A DNA stretch of 47,473 nt from JAVJPJ01 sp040217295. GTDB taxonomy: Bacteria; Pseudomonadota; Alphaproteobacteria; Rhodobacterales; Rhodobacteraceae. Each line of letters opens with the position of its first letter. Position 1 is the stretch's first letter. Shown in pieces: positions 33,346 to 42,740 of the stretch. Under the pieces are notes generated by a model. The model was not told the origin of the DNA. It saw only the letters and a program-made list of their open reading frames with translations, and did not search any database. Position numbers and translations under genes: made by a program. The stretch covers positions 1 to 47,473 of the forward strand of contig CAYWTM010000013.1 in NCBI GenBank assembly GCA_964460185.1. The letters run 5' to 3'.

Positions 33346-34155
33346 CTAGATCTCATCCTTGCCTGTATTGTTTTCCTGAGCCGCCAGCGCGGCCCGCGCC
33401 CGTGGCCCGTGGAAGTAGTCGTGCACCCAGGGGTCATCCACCGTCAGCATATCCTGCATCGTTCCCGTGACCAGCACCCGGCGATCGGACAGGACCGCGA
33501 TGCGGTCGCAGATGGCATGCAGTGTATCAAGATCATGGGTGACGAGGAAAACCGTTAGTCCAAGCGACCGGCTGAGTCCACGGATCAACTCATCGAAAGC
33601 CGCGGCTCCGATCGGGTCCAGACCGGCGGTGGGTTCGTCAAGAAACACGATCTCGGGGTCAAGGGCCAGCGCGCGTGCCAGCCCGGCGCGTTTGCGCATC
33701 CCCCCCGACAGTTCGGACGGGTACTTGTCCCCGGCAAGGTAGGGCAGCCCGACCATCGAGATCTTCAGGTCGGCCAGCGCGCGCGCGGTCGTGGGATCAA
33801 GTCCCGGGATGGCCTGCATCGGCACTTCGACATTCTCGCGCACGGTCAGGGATGAAAACAGGGCGCCGTCCTGAAACATCACACCCCAACGGGTCTCGAT
33901 CCTCGCGCGGGCCGTCTGGTCCATCTTGCGCAGATCGTTGCCGAAGACGGTGATGGTTCCCTCGGCGGGGGTCTGCAGCCCCGCGATCGTGCGCAAGAGA
34001 ACCGATTTGCCCGTCCCCGAGCCGCCGACGACACCCAGGATTTCGCCGCGATACACGTCCAGGTCCAGCCCGTCATGCACCACATGCGTGCCGAACTGGT
34101 TGCGCAGCCCTCGGACCTGTATGATCGCCTCTGGTGGGGTTTGTGTCATGCTCAT
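33346..34155 (-). CDS. ABC transporter ATP-binding protein, MlaF-like
   Basis: This 269-residue ATPase powers lipid transport with the MlaE-like permease. Walker A (GGSGTGKSVLLRT), the signature (LSGGMRKRAGLARALALDPE) and Walker B (IVFLDEPTAGLDPIGA) are intact. The MRKRAGLARA wording of the signature is typical of MlaF proteins. The ATG at 34155 overlaps the permease stop by 4 bp (ATGA); the open frame extends upstream to 34416, but that part reads as Arg/Gly-rich non-protein sequence. The gene order permease-ATPase-MCE-lipoprotein supports the assignment. Confidence 0.93.
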   Translation of the reverse strand: MSMTQTPPEAIIQVRGLRNQFGTHVVHDGLDLDVYRGEILGVVGGSGTGKSVLLRTIAGLQTPAEGTITVFGNDLRKMDQTARARIETRWGVMFQDGALFSSLTVRENVEVPMQAIPGLDPTTARALADLKISMVGLPYLAGDKYPSELSGGMRKRAGLARALALDPEIVFLDEPTAGLDPIGAAAFDELIRGLSRSLGLTVFLVTHDLDTLHAICDRIAVLSDRRVLVTGTMQDMLTVDDPWVHDYFHGPRARAALAAQENNTGKDEI

Positions 34156-35288
34156 AGCCCGATCTGCGCAAAGAAGATCGAGAATAGCGCATCCGCCACG
34201 ATCACAGCGAAGATCGCGGTCACAACTGCCTTTGAGGTCTGCCTGCCAAGGGACTCGGCATTGCTTTCGACCTGCATCCCGGCATGGCAGCCCACGACGC
34301 CGATGATCAGCGCAAAGACCGGTGCCTTGATGAGCCCAACCATCAGATGCGACACGTCCGTGCCCTCGATCAGCCGCGTGCGGAACATCTCGGGCGAGAT
34401 GCCAAGCTCGATCCACGACATCAGCGCGCCGCCGAACAATCCCGCCATGTTGGCGATCAGCCCCAGGATGGGCAGCATCAGCAGCAGTGCCAGGATGCGC
34501 GGCACGAACAAGATCATGGCCGGGTCCAGGCCCAGTGTGCGCATGGCGTCGATTTCCTCGCGCATCTTCATCGACCCGATGGCCGCCGTGAAGGCCGATG
34601 CCGTCCGCCCCGCGACAATGATCGACGTCAGCAAGATCCCCAGTTCGCGCAGGATCGAAACCGCGATCAGGTCGACCACGAACACCTCGGCGCCGAACTG
34701 CCGCAACTGCGATGCGCCCTGGAACGCCAGCACGACGCCGATCAGGAACGACATCAGTGCCACGATCGGAACGGCCCTGTAGCCGACTTCCTCGCAGTGA
34801 TGGACAAGCGATGTCAGCCGGAATTCGCGCGGGTGCAGGGCCGCGCGGGCAAGGCGCGACAGGAACAGGCCGAAATACCCGACAAGATCCAGCAAGAACA
34901 TCACGCCACCGGCCACGCCCCGCCCGATCCTTTCGATGACGTCGGACAGGGTGGCGGGTGTTTGCGGGGTCGTCTCGGGCTTGGGCATGGACTGTGCGAC
35001 GCTGGCCAGCAGGCTGTCGGTTTCGGGCCGGGTGCCAAGGACCGCGAACCGCGCCCCCGTGGCCTCGACCCTATCCTTGAGCGTCACCACCATCCACGCC
35101 CCCGCAGTATCGAGCCGTGTGACATCGCTTAGATCCAGCTCGACATCCGCGCCATCTTGCAATCCGGTCAGCCGCCTCTGGATGTCGGCAACGGTGTAGA
35201 TGGTGACATGTCCCCCCATCACGACCGACGTCGATCCGGATTGCGGTATGATATCGATCTCGGTGGACAGGTCTGAAGGCATTGTCAT
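34152..35288 (-). CDS. MlaE-like permease with N-terminal STAS domain
   Basis: This 378-residue protein fuses an N-terminal STAS domain (about residues 8-105, with VELDLSDVTRLDTAGAWMV) to an MlaE permease (about 115-378). In E. coli the STAS module is a separate protein, MlaB, so here MlaB and MlaE are one chain. The permease shows MlaE blocks HHCEEVGYRAVPIVALMSFLIG, SILRELGILLTSIIVAGRTASAFTAAIGSMK and EIDAMRTLGLDPA. It starts at the ATG at 35288; a second ATG at 35282 is possible. It heads the operon and is divergent from the GMC oxidoreductase gene across 249 bp. Confidence 0.92.
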   Translation of the reverse strand: MTMPSDLSTEIDIIPQSGSTSVVMGGHVTIYTVADIQRRLTGLQDGADVELDLSDVTRLDTAGAWMVVTLKDRVEATGARFAVLGTRPETDSLLASVAQSMPKPETTPQTPATLSDVIERIGRGVAGGVMFLLDLVGYFGLFLSRLARAALHPREFRLTSLVHHCEEVGYRAVPIVALMSFLIGVVLAFQGASQLRQFGAEVFVVDLIAVSILRELGILLTSIIVAGRTASAFTAAIGSMKMREEIDAMRTLGLDPAMILFVPRILALLLMLPILGLIANMAGLFGGALMSWIELGISPEMFRTRLIEGTDVSHLMVGLIKAPVFALIIGVVGCHAGMQVESNAESLGRQTSKAVVTAIFAVIVADALFSIFFAQIGL

Positions 35289-35537
35289 GACCTCCGTTCC
35301 CGCGCGATATACGGAACGCTGGCGCAGACGTTCTGGTAAAGCATCGGCCGAGGGGAAGTAAAGCCGCGCCTCTATGCACTGACAGGGTTATTTTGGGATC
35401 CGTTGGGACGCCGGCACCGGGCGTGCGCTGTGCCTTGCCGTGGGAGGTGGCTGTTTGCATCTTGCGCCCATGTGCTCGATGGCGCGTGATCGATTGACAA
35501 TGCATGGCAAGTCCACACGGTGGGGGCAGGGGTGGGG

Positions 35538-37160
35538 ATGATGCAGGATTTCGGAACATACGACTATGTCATCGTGGGGGCCGGCAGCGCGGGGTGCGTC
35601 CTGGCCAACCGGTTGAGCGAGGATGCGGGCAAACGTGTCTTGCTGCTGGAGGCGGGTGGCCGCGACAATTACCATTGGGTCCATATCCCTGTCGGCTACC
35701 TGTACTGCATCGGAAACCCGCGCACCGACTGGGGGTTCAAGACGGCACCGTGCGACGGGCTTCAGGGCCGTTCGCTGCTCTATCCCCGCGGCAGGATCCT
35801 GGGCGGCTGTTCGTCGATCAACGGGATGCTGTATCTGCGCGGACAGGCGGCGGATTATGACGGCTGGCGGCAACTGGGGCTGACCGGATGGGGGTGGGAC
35901 GATGTCCTGCCCTATTTCATGAAGTCCGAGGACTACTACTCCGGCCCCGACGAGGCGCATGGCGCGGGCGGCGAATGGCGGGTGGAACAACAGCGCCTGC
36001 ATTGGGATATCCTGGACGCGTGGAAAGACGCGGCCGTGGCCGCGGGTTTGCCCGAAACCCCGGATTTCAACCGTGGCGACAATCACGGTGTCGGGTATTT
36101 CAAGGTCAATCAGCGGCGGGGCTGGCGCTGGAGCACGTCGAAAGGGTTCCTCAAGCCTGTTGCAGGGCGGCCCAATCTCACCGTCATGACCCATGCCCAG
36201 GCGGAACGCCTGACCTTTGACGGGCGCCGGGCGACGGGTGTCCGGTTCCGCCGCAAGGGACAGTTGGCGCAGGTGCGCGCCCGGCACGAGGTCATCCTAT
36301 CATCCGGGGCCATCGGGTCGCCCCAGATCCTGCAACTGTCGGGCATCGGCCCGGGCGCATTATTGCGATCCCATGGCATCGACGTGGTGCTGGACAGCGC
36401 GGGCGTTGGTGCGAACCTTCAGGACCACCTGCAGATCCGTTGCGCCTACAAGGTCACCGGGGCCCAGACCCTGAACACCATGGCGGGCAGCCTCTGGGGC
36501 AAGGCCCGGATCGGTCTGGAATACCTGTTGACCCGGTCAGGTCCGATGTCGATGGCACCCAGCCAGCTCGGAGCCTTCGCCTATTCCTCGCAGGACGTCG
36601 CCACGCCGGATCTGGAATACCATGTGCAACCGGTCACCCTGGAGGCGTTCGGCCAGGCCCCCCATGATTTTCCCGCCATCACCGCCAGCGTCTGTCACCT
36701 GCGCCCCGAAAGCCGCGGTCATGTGCGGATCGTTTCCCCTGACCCGCGCGCGCATCCCGAGATACAGCCGAATTACCTGTCCACCGAGGGCGACCGGATC
36801 GTTGCCGGACGGGCAGTCCGCATGACGCGCAAGATCATGGCGCAAGATCCCCTGGCCCGGTATCGCCCGGAAGAGTTCAAGCCGGGCCCGCAATACCAGA
36901 CCGATGCGGAATTGGTCGAGGGCGCAAGCCAGATCGCCTCGACCATCTTTCATCCCACGGGGACCGTGCGCATGGGCACCGACCCCGATGCGGTCGTGGA
37001 CGGCGCGCTGCGGGTCAGGGGCATCGACGCGCTGCGCGTCGTCGATGCATCGGTGATGCCGCTGATCACATCGGGCAATACCAATGCACCCACCATCATG
37101 ATCGCGGAAAAGGCGGCCGACATGATCCGTGCCGATGCCCGGATGGCCGACCGCGCCTGA
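35538..37160 (+). CDS. GMC-family FAD-dependent oxidoreductase (choline/alcohol dehydrogenase-like)
   Basis: This 540-residue flavoenzyme has the N-terminal FAD fold DYVIVGAGSAGCVLANRLSE, the GMC signature YPRGRILGGCSSINGMLYLRG and a second signature around SSGAIGSPQILQLSGIG. The C-terminal catalytic region includes HPTGTVRMG and the final VVDASVMPLITSGNTNAP. Substrates of the family are alcohols, from choline to polyethylene glycol and terpene alcohols; the sequence does not tell which. It starts at the ATG at 35538 after GGGGTGGGG; GTG at 35520 and ATG at 35541 are alternatives. It is transcribed alone, 173 bp before the MFS gene. A TTGACA at 35494-35499 lacks a convincing -10. Confidence 0.92.
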   Translation: MMQDFGTYDYVIVGAGSAGCVLANRLSEDAGKRVLLLEAGGRDNYHWVHIPVGYLYCIGNPRTDWGFKTAPCDGLQGRSLLYPRGRILGGCSSINGMLYLRGQAADYDGWRQLGLTGWGWDDVLPYFMKSEDYYSGPDEAHGAGGEWRVEQQRLHWDILDAWKDAAVAAGLPETPDFNRGDNHGVGYFKVNQRRGWRWSTSKGFLKPVAGRPNLTVMTHAQAERLTFDGRRATGVRFRRKGQLAQVRARHEVILSSGAIGSPQILQLSGIGPGALLRSHGIDVVLDSAGVGANLQDHLQIRCAYKVTGAQTLNTMAGSLWGKARIGLEYLLTRSGPMSMAPSQLGAFAYSSQDVATPDLEYHVQPVTLEAFGQAPHDFPAITASVCHLRPESRGHVRIVSPDPRAHPEIQPNYLSTEGDRIVAGRAVRMTRKIMAQDPLARYRPEEFKPGPQYQTDAELVEGASQIASTIFHPTGTVRMGTDPDAVVDGALRVRGIDALRVVDASVMPLITSGNTNAPTIMIAEKAADMIRADARMADRA

Positions 37161-37333
37161 AGTGGCGAGATCGGCGGGCACAGGCCATTGATCGCGCAGG
37201 GCATGGCTTCGTGCAAAGTCGGTTGGTGCAGCCCGTCAGCCCAACCTGGAGCATGTCGCGCATGGTGCCGCCGCTATCCCGCCAGCGTCATGTCGACGTT
37301 GAAACGCCCAATGAGACGCGATACGCCTGAGCC

Positions 37334-38635
37334 ATGGTAAAAAGCCTTTTCCCGCTTGCCGCCCTGCTGATGGGGTCGGCCTTCTTGTTGTTTGCCGGCG
37401 GCGTGAACAGCCTGATCCTGCCCGTTCGAGGAGAGGCCGAAGGTTTCTCGGCGGCGGCGCTGGGTCTTCTCGGCACCGGATGGGCGATCGGGTATGTGGG
37501 GGGCTGTATCAGGACTCCGGCGCTCGTGGTGCGCGTGGGCCATATACGGGCCTTTGGCGCGATGTGCGCGCTGGCGGCAATTGCCGTGTTGCTGTCGCTT
37601 GTCCTGATCACGCCCTGGGTCTGGATACCGGTCCGGGCCTTGTCCGGGTTCTGTTTCGCCGGCGCGGCGATGATCGTGGAAAGCTGGCTGAACGAGCGTG
37701 TGGACAAGGCCTCCAGAGGCCGCGTGTTCGGGATTTACACCATGGTCAATCTTGCCGCGACGACGGCGGGCCAGATGGTTCTGACGCTTGGGGATGCGAA
37801 CGGCTATTTCTTCTTCGTTCTGGCCGCCATGGTCTACTGCCTCGCACTTCTGCCGACCGCGATTTCCGCCACGACGACACCCAAGGCGCTGACCAGCGTG
37901 TCGTTGAACCTGCCCGCCTTGTGGCGCAATTCGCCGATTGCGGTCGTCGCGGTCCTGATGGTGGGGGTGTCCAATGCGTCCTTTGGAACCCTCGCGGCCG
38001 TCTACGCGGCCCGGATCGGACTGGACCTTGGCGATATCGCGCTTTTTGCCAGTATTCCCATTCTTGCAGGGGCCATCGCGCAGATCCCCATCGGCATCGC
38101 CTCGGACAAGCTGGACCGGCGGCGCGTTCTAGTCGGTATCGCGCTATGCGCGCTTGTGGCGGATGCGCTGTTCCTGTTCGGGGGGGTCGTCAATTTCTGG
38201 GTTGTCATGGGACTGGCCGGTCTGTTCGGCGCAACGGTGTTCGCCATGTACCCGGTCATCGTCGCCCATGCCAACGACCACGCCGCCCCCGGCACCTTCA
38301 TTCAGGTCAGCGGCGGTTTGCTCCTCGTCTACGGGATCGGGTCGATCGTCGGACCCACGGTGGCCGGTTTCGCCATGACGCAGCTTGGCGCCGCCAGCCT
38401 GTTCATGATCACCGGGATCGCGCATGTCGTGCTTGTGCTTTTCGCGTTGTTGCGCCTGAAAACCGCGCCCGCCGTTGCGGCGGAGGACAAGGGCAGTTTC
38501 CAATCGTCGCCGCTGGCGCGCATGTCCACCCCCGAGACCGCGGCGCTGGCCGCCGATGAGGCAGAGTTGTCCGCGGATCGGGCCAATGGCGACGACCTCG
38601 AAGATGAAGACCAAAAGACACGGAACACGGACTAG
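37334..38635 (+). CDS. MFS transporter (YcaD-like)
   Basis: This 433-residue membrane protein has twelve likely helices, with the MFS pattern LGLLGTGWAIGYVGGC in the first half, ESWLNERVDKASRGRVFGIYTMVNL between helices 4 and 5, and IPIGIASDKLDRRRVLVG in the loop between helices 8 and 9. The ESWLNE and GRVFGIY motifs are those of YcaD-type proteins, whose substrates are not known. The last 45 residues are acidic and disordered-looking (ADEAELSADRANGDDLEDED), an unusual tail. It ends 21 bp from the convergent amidase gene. Confidence 0.9.
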   Translation: MVKSLFPLAALLMGSAFLLFAGGVNSLILPVRGEAEGFSAAALGLLGTGWAIGYVGGCIRTPALVVRVGHIRAFGAMCALAAIAVLLSLVLITPWVWIPVRALSGFCFAGAAMIVESWLNERVDKASRGRVFGIYTMVNLAATTAGQMVLTLGDANGYFFFVLAAMVYCLALLPTAISATTTPKALTSVSLNLPALWRNSPIAVVAVLMVGVSNASFGTLAAVYAARIGLDLGDIALFASIPILAGAIAQIPIGIASDKLDRRRVLVGIALCALVADALFLFGGVVNFWVVMGLAGLFGATVFAMYPVIVAHANDHAAPGTFIQVSGGLLLVYGIGSIVGPTVAGFAMTQLGAASLFMITGIAHVVLVLFALLRLKTAPAVAAEDKGSFQSSPLARMSTPETAALAADEAELSADRANGDDLEDEDQKTRNTD

Positions 38636-38655
38636 GCGCGTTCAGGGCGCACTTT

Positions 38656-40050
38656 CTATCCGGGGTCGGCAACTTCGGGCGGGATGCCTGCTGCCTCCAG
38701 CTCCGTTCCGGCCGCGATCAGGATATCCTCGCGGAACCGACCGCTGACCAGTTGCACCCCCACGGGCTTGCCTTGTGCGGTGCCGCTGGCCACGCACAGC
38801 GCGGGCATGCCCATGACCGGCAGGCCCCTTTGAGTAAGCTGAGCCTCGTAGACGCGCAGGAAATCGGTCTCTGACGTCACGTCGAGTTGCTGGTCAAAGG
38901 GCAACTCGCCCGATACCGGGCAGATCAGCAGGGGGTAGTCTTGCAAGAACAGTTCCCATTCGCGGATCAGCGTGGCCCGCGCCTGCAAGGCCTTCATGAC
39001 GGTGTCCAGATCAATGGGACCCGCCTGGCGGCGCATGATCTCGAAGACGAACCGGGCATCGGGATCGCCCTCGCGCTCCACCATGTCACCGGCGGCAAAC
39101 CGGGTTTCCGCCATCCACAAGACGGCGTTGATCTCGGCGGCCCGGCGCATGGGCGGGCAGGGAACGTCTGCCACCTCCCAACCGGCGGCCTCGAGGCTGC
39201 GCGCCGCCCGCGTCAACGCGGCCTTGACCGCGGATGTGACCGGCATGCCATCGGGTTCCAGTGTCAGGGCGGCGCGTTTGGCGAACGGGCCCGACGCAAG
39301 CGGCGCCGGCACATACCCCGGATCGCGCACATCCGCCGCCGACATGGCGCGCAGGGCAAGGTCGATGTCTTCCATCCGGCGCGCGATGGGCCCGGACACC
39401 GCCATCACCTGCGCCCCGATGAACCGGTCCGCCGCCGTCGCGTTATAGGCCGGAATGCGTCCAATGCTGGGCCGCAACCCATGCAAACCGCACGCATAGG
39501 CGGGGTAGCGCACCGATCCCGCGATGTCGGTTCCATGCCCCACGGCGCAAATCCCGGCGGCCACGGCTGCCGCCGCCCCACCCGAGGATCCCCCGGGGGT
39601 GATTGCCGGGTTGCGCGGGTTCAAGGTCTGTCCGTGAAGATTGTTCTTGGTGAACCAGCGCAAGGAAAAGGCCGGCGTGTTCGTGCGCCCCAGGATGACA
39701 CCGCCCGACTTGCGGATGTTGGCGACAACCGGGCTGTCCTGCGTGGCGATCGCATCCTTCAACAGCGCAAGGCCATTGGTGGTCGCAAACCCGGATTGGT
39801 CGACATTGACCTTCGTCGTGAAGGGGACACCTGCCATCGGCCCCGGATCTTCGCCCCTGGCGATCTGCGCATCGATACTGCGGGCTGCATCCAGGGCCTC
39901 GTCGCGACCATCCTGCACCACGGCGTTGATGGCCGGGTTGACCTGATCCATGCGATCGATATGCGCCTGGGCCACCTCGACGGCGGACACGGATCGCGCC
40001 CGAACGGCGCGCGCGATATCCGAGGCGGACTGCCGGAAGAGGTCGGTCAT
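38656..40050 (-). CDS. Amidase signature family hydrolase
   Basis: This 464-residue enzyme has the Ser-cisSer-Lys triad of the amidase signature family: Lys80 in PFTTKVNVDQSG, the GGSSGGAAAAVAAG stretch at residues 153-166 with the cis-Ser, and Ser179 in GTDIAGSVRYPA as nucleophile. Length is normal. The family includes amidases for indoleacetamide, aryl amides and short amides, as well as GatA, which this is not because no gatB or gatC accompanies it. The ATG at 40050 has AAAGGA upstream. The gene is divergent from the acyl-CoA dehydrogenase gene. Substrate unknown. Confidence 0.93.
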   Translation of the reverse strand: MTDLFRQSASDIARAVRARSVSAVEVAQAHIDRMDQVNPAINAVVQDGRDEALDAARSIDAQIARGEDPGPMAGVPFTTKVNVDQSGFATTNGLALLKDAIATQDSPVVANIRKSGGVILGRTNTPAFSLRWFTKNNLHGQTLNPRNPAITPGGSSGGAAAAVAAGICAVGHGTDIAGSVRYPAYACGLHGLRPSIGRIPAYNATAADRFIGAQVMAVSGPIARRMEDIDLALRAMSAADVRDPGYVPAPLASGPFAKRAALTLEPDGMPVTSAVKAALTRAARSLEAAGWEVADVPCPPMRRAAEINAVLWMAETRFAAGDMVEREGDPDARFVFEIMRRQAGPIDLDTVMKALQARATLIREWELFLQDYPLLICPVSGELPFDQQLDVTSETDFLRVYEAQLTQRGLPVMGMPALCVASGTAQGKPVGVQLVSGRFREDILIAAGTELEAAGIPPEVADPG

Positions 40051-40377
40051 GTGGATCGTCCTTTGCTGAACAGCCACGCAGCAGATGGCGGGCGACATCG
40101 GTTTGCGTTGGGTGGCGGAACGGTGGGTTTGACGTGGTCAGTCTTCGCGCAACACGGACGCGATGGCGAAACTTTAGGGCCTAGTCCGGCCGCAAGTCCA
40201 TGGCTCAGCTTTCGGTGCAGTGCGACAGGGCCCCGGTTCTTGTATCCCCAATGTTCCGGCGAAGGTTGACGCGGCAGCCACACTATGCGCGGTTTTGACC
40301 GACGCGGCCGTTGGCGCACGGGGAGCGAGCCCGCTGCACGATGGCGGGCAACTTGTTTCTGGCCGGTAAGGAAGCCA
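40051..40377. other. 327-bp divergent intergenic region, no gene seen
   Basis: This gap separates the amidase and the acyl-CoA dehydrogenase. Frames crossing it on both strands lack similarity and ribosome binding sites at their starts. A TTGACG at 40266-40271 points toward the acyl-CoA dehydrogenase but has no good -10 at the right distance. I see no clear palindrome or terminator, and it must nevertheless hold both promoters. Confidence 0.45.
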
Positions 40378-41583
40378 ATGGATTTTACCATCTCTCCCGA
40401 AATTGCCGGGTTTCGTGACCGCATCGAAGCGTTCGTCGAGACCCATCTCATCCCACTCGAATCCGATGCCTCCGCTTATGACGCGCATGAGAACATCGCG
40501 CTGCCCGTGCTGGAAGACATGCGCGCGAAAGCCCGCGCCGAGGGGTTGTGGTGTCTTCAGCTCTCGGGCGAATTCGGGGGTGGCGGGCTTGGCAAGATCG
40601 GCATGGCGGTGTGCTACGAGGCGATGAACCGTTCGATCTTCGGGCCGGTTGTGTTCAACTCGGCCGCCCCGGACGATGGCAACATGATGGTGCTTGAGGC
40701 CCTTGGCACCCCTGAGCAGAAAGACAAATGGCTGCGCCCCATCGCGGACGGGCGTGTCCGCTCGGCCTTCATCATGACCGAACCGCATCCCGGCGGCGGC
40801 TCTGACCCCGGCATGATGCGCACGACCGCCACCCGCGACGGCGACGATTATGTGGTCCACGGGCACAAGTGGTTCATCACCGGGGCCGAGGAGGCGGCGC
40901 ATTTCATCTTGCTTGCGCGCACGTCGGACGACGCGCGCCGTGGCCATACGGCGTTCTTGTTCCACCGCGATGACCCGGGCTGGCAGATCGTCCGCCGGAT
41001 CCCGATCATGGGACCGGAAGAACACGGCGGGCATTGCGAACTGACATTCGACGGGTTGCGGATTCCAAGCGAAAACGTGCTGATGGGCGAAGGGCGCGGC
41101 CTGAAGGTCACACAAACCCGGCTTGGCCCCGCACGCCTGACCCACTGCATGCGGTGGCTTGGCCTGTCGAAACGCTGCGTCGAGATTGCGGGTGAATACG
41201 CGGCCCGCCGCGAGGGCTTTGGCATCCGGCTGGCGGACCGCGAAAGCGTTCAGGTCATGTTGGGCGATCTTGCCATGCAGATCGAGGTGGGGCGTCTGCT
41301 GGTGATGAAAGCCGCCTGGGAAATCGACCGCGGCGGCTACGCCCAGAAGGAGATTTCCATGGCCAAGATCCATGTTGCCAATCTTCTGCACAAGGCCGCC
41401 GATACGGCGATTCAGATCAACGGCGCACGGGGATATTCCAAGGATACCGTTCTTGAATGGATCTACCGATATGCCCGCCAGGCGCGGCTTGTGGATGGGG
41501 CCGACGAGGTTCACAAGATGCTGCTGAACCGGAACCTGAATGATCTTGGCGCGGGCTTCTACCACTGGAACAGCGCAACGTGA
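40378..41583 (+). CDS. Acyl-CoA dehydrogenase, ACAD10/11-like
   Basis: This 401-residue FAD enzyme has the acyl-CoA dehydrogenase fold: SAFIMTEPHPGGGSDPGMMRTTA in the middle, HGHKWFITGAEEA, and the C-terminal helical domain with QINGARGYSKDTVLEWIYRYARQARLVDGADEVHK. The C-terminal block resembles ACAD10/ACAD11 and bacterial LvaC-type enzymes. Its stop overlaps the GTG start of an APH-like kinase gene, the same pairing that is fused in animal ACAD10/11. Such pairs phosphorylate a 4-hydroxyacyl-CoA and eliminate the phosphate. The ATG at 40378 is preceded by GGTAAGGAAG. Confidence 0.92.
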   Translation: MDFTISPEIAGFRDRIEAFVETHLIPLESDASAYDAHENIALPVLEDMRAKARAEGLWCLQLSGEFGGGGLGKIGMAVCYEAMNRSIFGPVVFNSAAPDDGNMMVLEALGTPEQKDKWLRPIADGRVRSAFIMTEPHPGGGSDPGMMRTTATRDGDDYVVHGHKWFITGAEEAAHFILLARTSDDARRGHTAFLFHRDDPGWQIVRRIPIMGPEEHGGHCELTFDGLRIPSENVLMGEGRGLKVTQTRLGPARLTHCMRWLGLSKRCVEIAGEYAARREGFGIRLADRESVQVMLGDLAMQIEVGRLLVMKAAWEIDRGGYAQKEISMAKIHVANLLHKAADTAIQINGARGYSKDTVLEWIYRYARQARLVDGADEVHKMLLNRNLNDLGAGFYHWNSAT

Positions 41584-42626
41584 CGAAGCCTGAGACGGAC
41601 GGAGCATTGGATTTCAGTGCTGAACACCTGGCCTCGTTTCTGGCCGGCCGCTTTGGCCCCGACGGGGGCACCTGTCGTCTTGAACGGATCGGCGGCGGGC
41701 AGTCCAACCCCTCGTATTTCCTGGACTATGGCCTGAAACGCCTTGTGCTGCGCAAGCAGCCCAGCGGCCCGATCCTGCGCGGGGCGCATGCCATCGACCG
41801 TGAATACCGTGTGCTTACGGCGCTTGCGAACACGCCCGTCCCGGTGCCGCGGGCGGTGCTGTTTCACGATGATCCTGGGCTTCTGGGGACGCCTTTCTAT
41901 CTCATGGAACGGGTCGAAGGGCGGATCTTCACGGACACAAGCCTTGCCGAGGTTCCCGCAGATGCGCGCAAACAGATCTGGATGGCCGTTGCCGACACAA
42001 TGGCCGCGATGCACGCCATCCGGCCAGGCGATGTCGGGCTGGACGATTTTGGCAAATCCGGATCCTATTTCGAGCGTCAGCTCAGCCGCTGGGATCGCCA
42101 GTATCGTGCCTCGCCCTCGGGGCCCATTCCCGAGATCGAGACCCTGTTTGACTGGCTGACGGCCCATCTGCCCCCCGATGATGGACGGGTTTCATTGTGT
42201 CATGGGGATTTCCGGCTGGGCAACCTGATGTTCCACCCCACCGAACCCCGGGTGGTGGCGGTTCTCGACTGGGAGCTGTCGACCCTTGGCCACCCGCTTG
42301 CGGACCTGGGGTTCTGCTGCATGCCCTGGCACACCCTGCCCGAGGAATATGGCGGGCTCCTGGGAAAAGATCTCGCGGCGATGGCCCTGCCGACCGAGGA
42401 CGAGTTCGTGGCCCGCTACATGGCGGCAAGCCACGATCCGGCGCAGGTCTTGCCCTTCCACAAGGCCTTTGCCCTGTATCGCTTCGCGGTCATCTTTGTC
42501 GGCATAGCGGACCGCGCCCGGCAGGGAAGCGCCGCAGATGCCGATGCCGCCGCGCTGGGGCCGCTGGCGGTCCGTTTCGCCCGGCGTGGGCTTGAAACAG
42601 GGCAGGGGCGCGCACATCCTGTTTGA
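41580..42626 (+). CDS. APH-family kinase, ACAD10/11 N-terminal-domain-like (LvaA-like)
   Basis: This 348-residue kinase-fold protein contains the phosphotransferase catalytic loop LCHGDFRLGNLMF with Asp210, the metal ligand Asp230 in VVAVLDWELSTLGHPLADLG, and the N-terminal GGGQSNPSYFL nucleotide loop. LDWELSTLGHPLADL is the characteristic wording of the acyl-CoA-associated group rather than of antibiotic kinases. Coupling to the acyl-CoA dehydrogenase (GTGA overlap at 41580-41583) supports a joint role in 4-hydroxyacyl-CoA conversion to an enoyl-CoA, as for LvaA and LvaC of Pseudomonas levulinate metabolism. The small LvaB partner is not seen. It is not an antibiotic resistance gene. Confidence 0.9.
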   Translation: MTKPETDGALDFSAEHLASFLAGRFGPDGGTCRLERIGGGQSNPSYFLDYGLKRLVLRKQPSGPILRGAHAIDREYRVLTALANTPVPVPRAVLFHDDPGLLGTPFYLMERVEGRIFTDTSLAEVPADARKQIWMAVADTMAAMHAIRPGDVGLDDFGKSGSYFERQLSRWDRQYRASPSGPIPEIETLFDWLTAHLPPDDGRVSLCHGDFRLGNLMFHPTEPRVVAVLDWELSTLGHPLADLGFCCMPWHTLPEEYGGLLGKDLAAMALPTEDEFVARYMAASHDPAQVLPFHKAFALYRFAVIFVGIADRARQGSAADADAAALGPLAVRFARRGLETGQGRAHPV

Positions 42627-42740
42627 GCCCGACAGCCCGAATGTCGTGCCCCGCGGCCTTTGCCCCGGTGTGCTGCGGGTCTGCCCGGCATCTGAAATCC
42701 ATGCCCGGATGGCCCAAGCCGGCCCATGCGGCCGCCGCGT

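Noticed and set aside
38656..40050. GatA subunit of Asp/Glu-tRNA amidotransferase
   Set aside because: The amidase signature is shared, but gatB and gatC are absent and the context is catabolic.
41580..42626. Aminoglycoside phosphotransferase (antibiotic resistance)
   Set aside because: Motif wording and coupling to an acyl-CoA dehydrogenase place it with ACAD10/11-type kinases.
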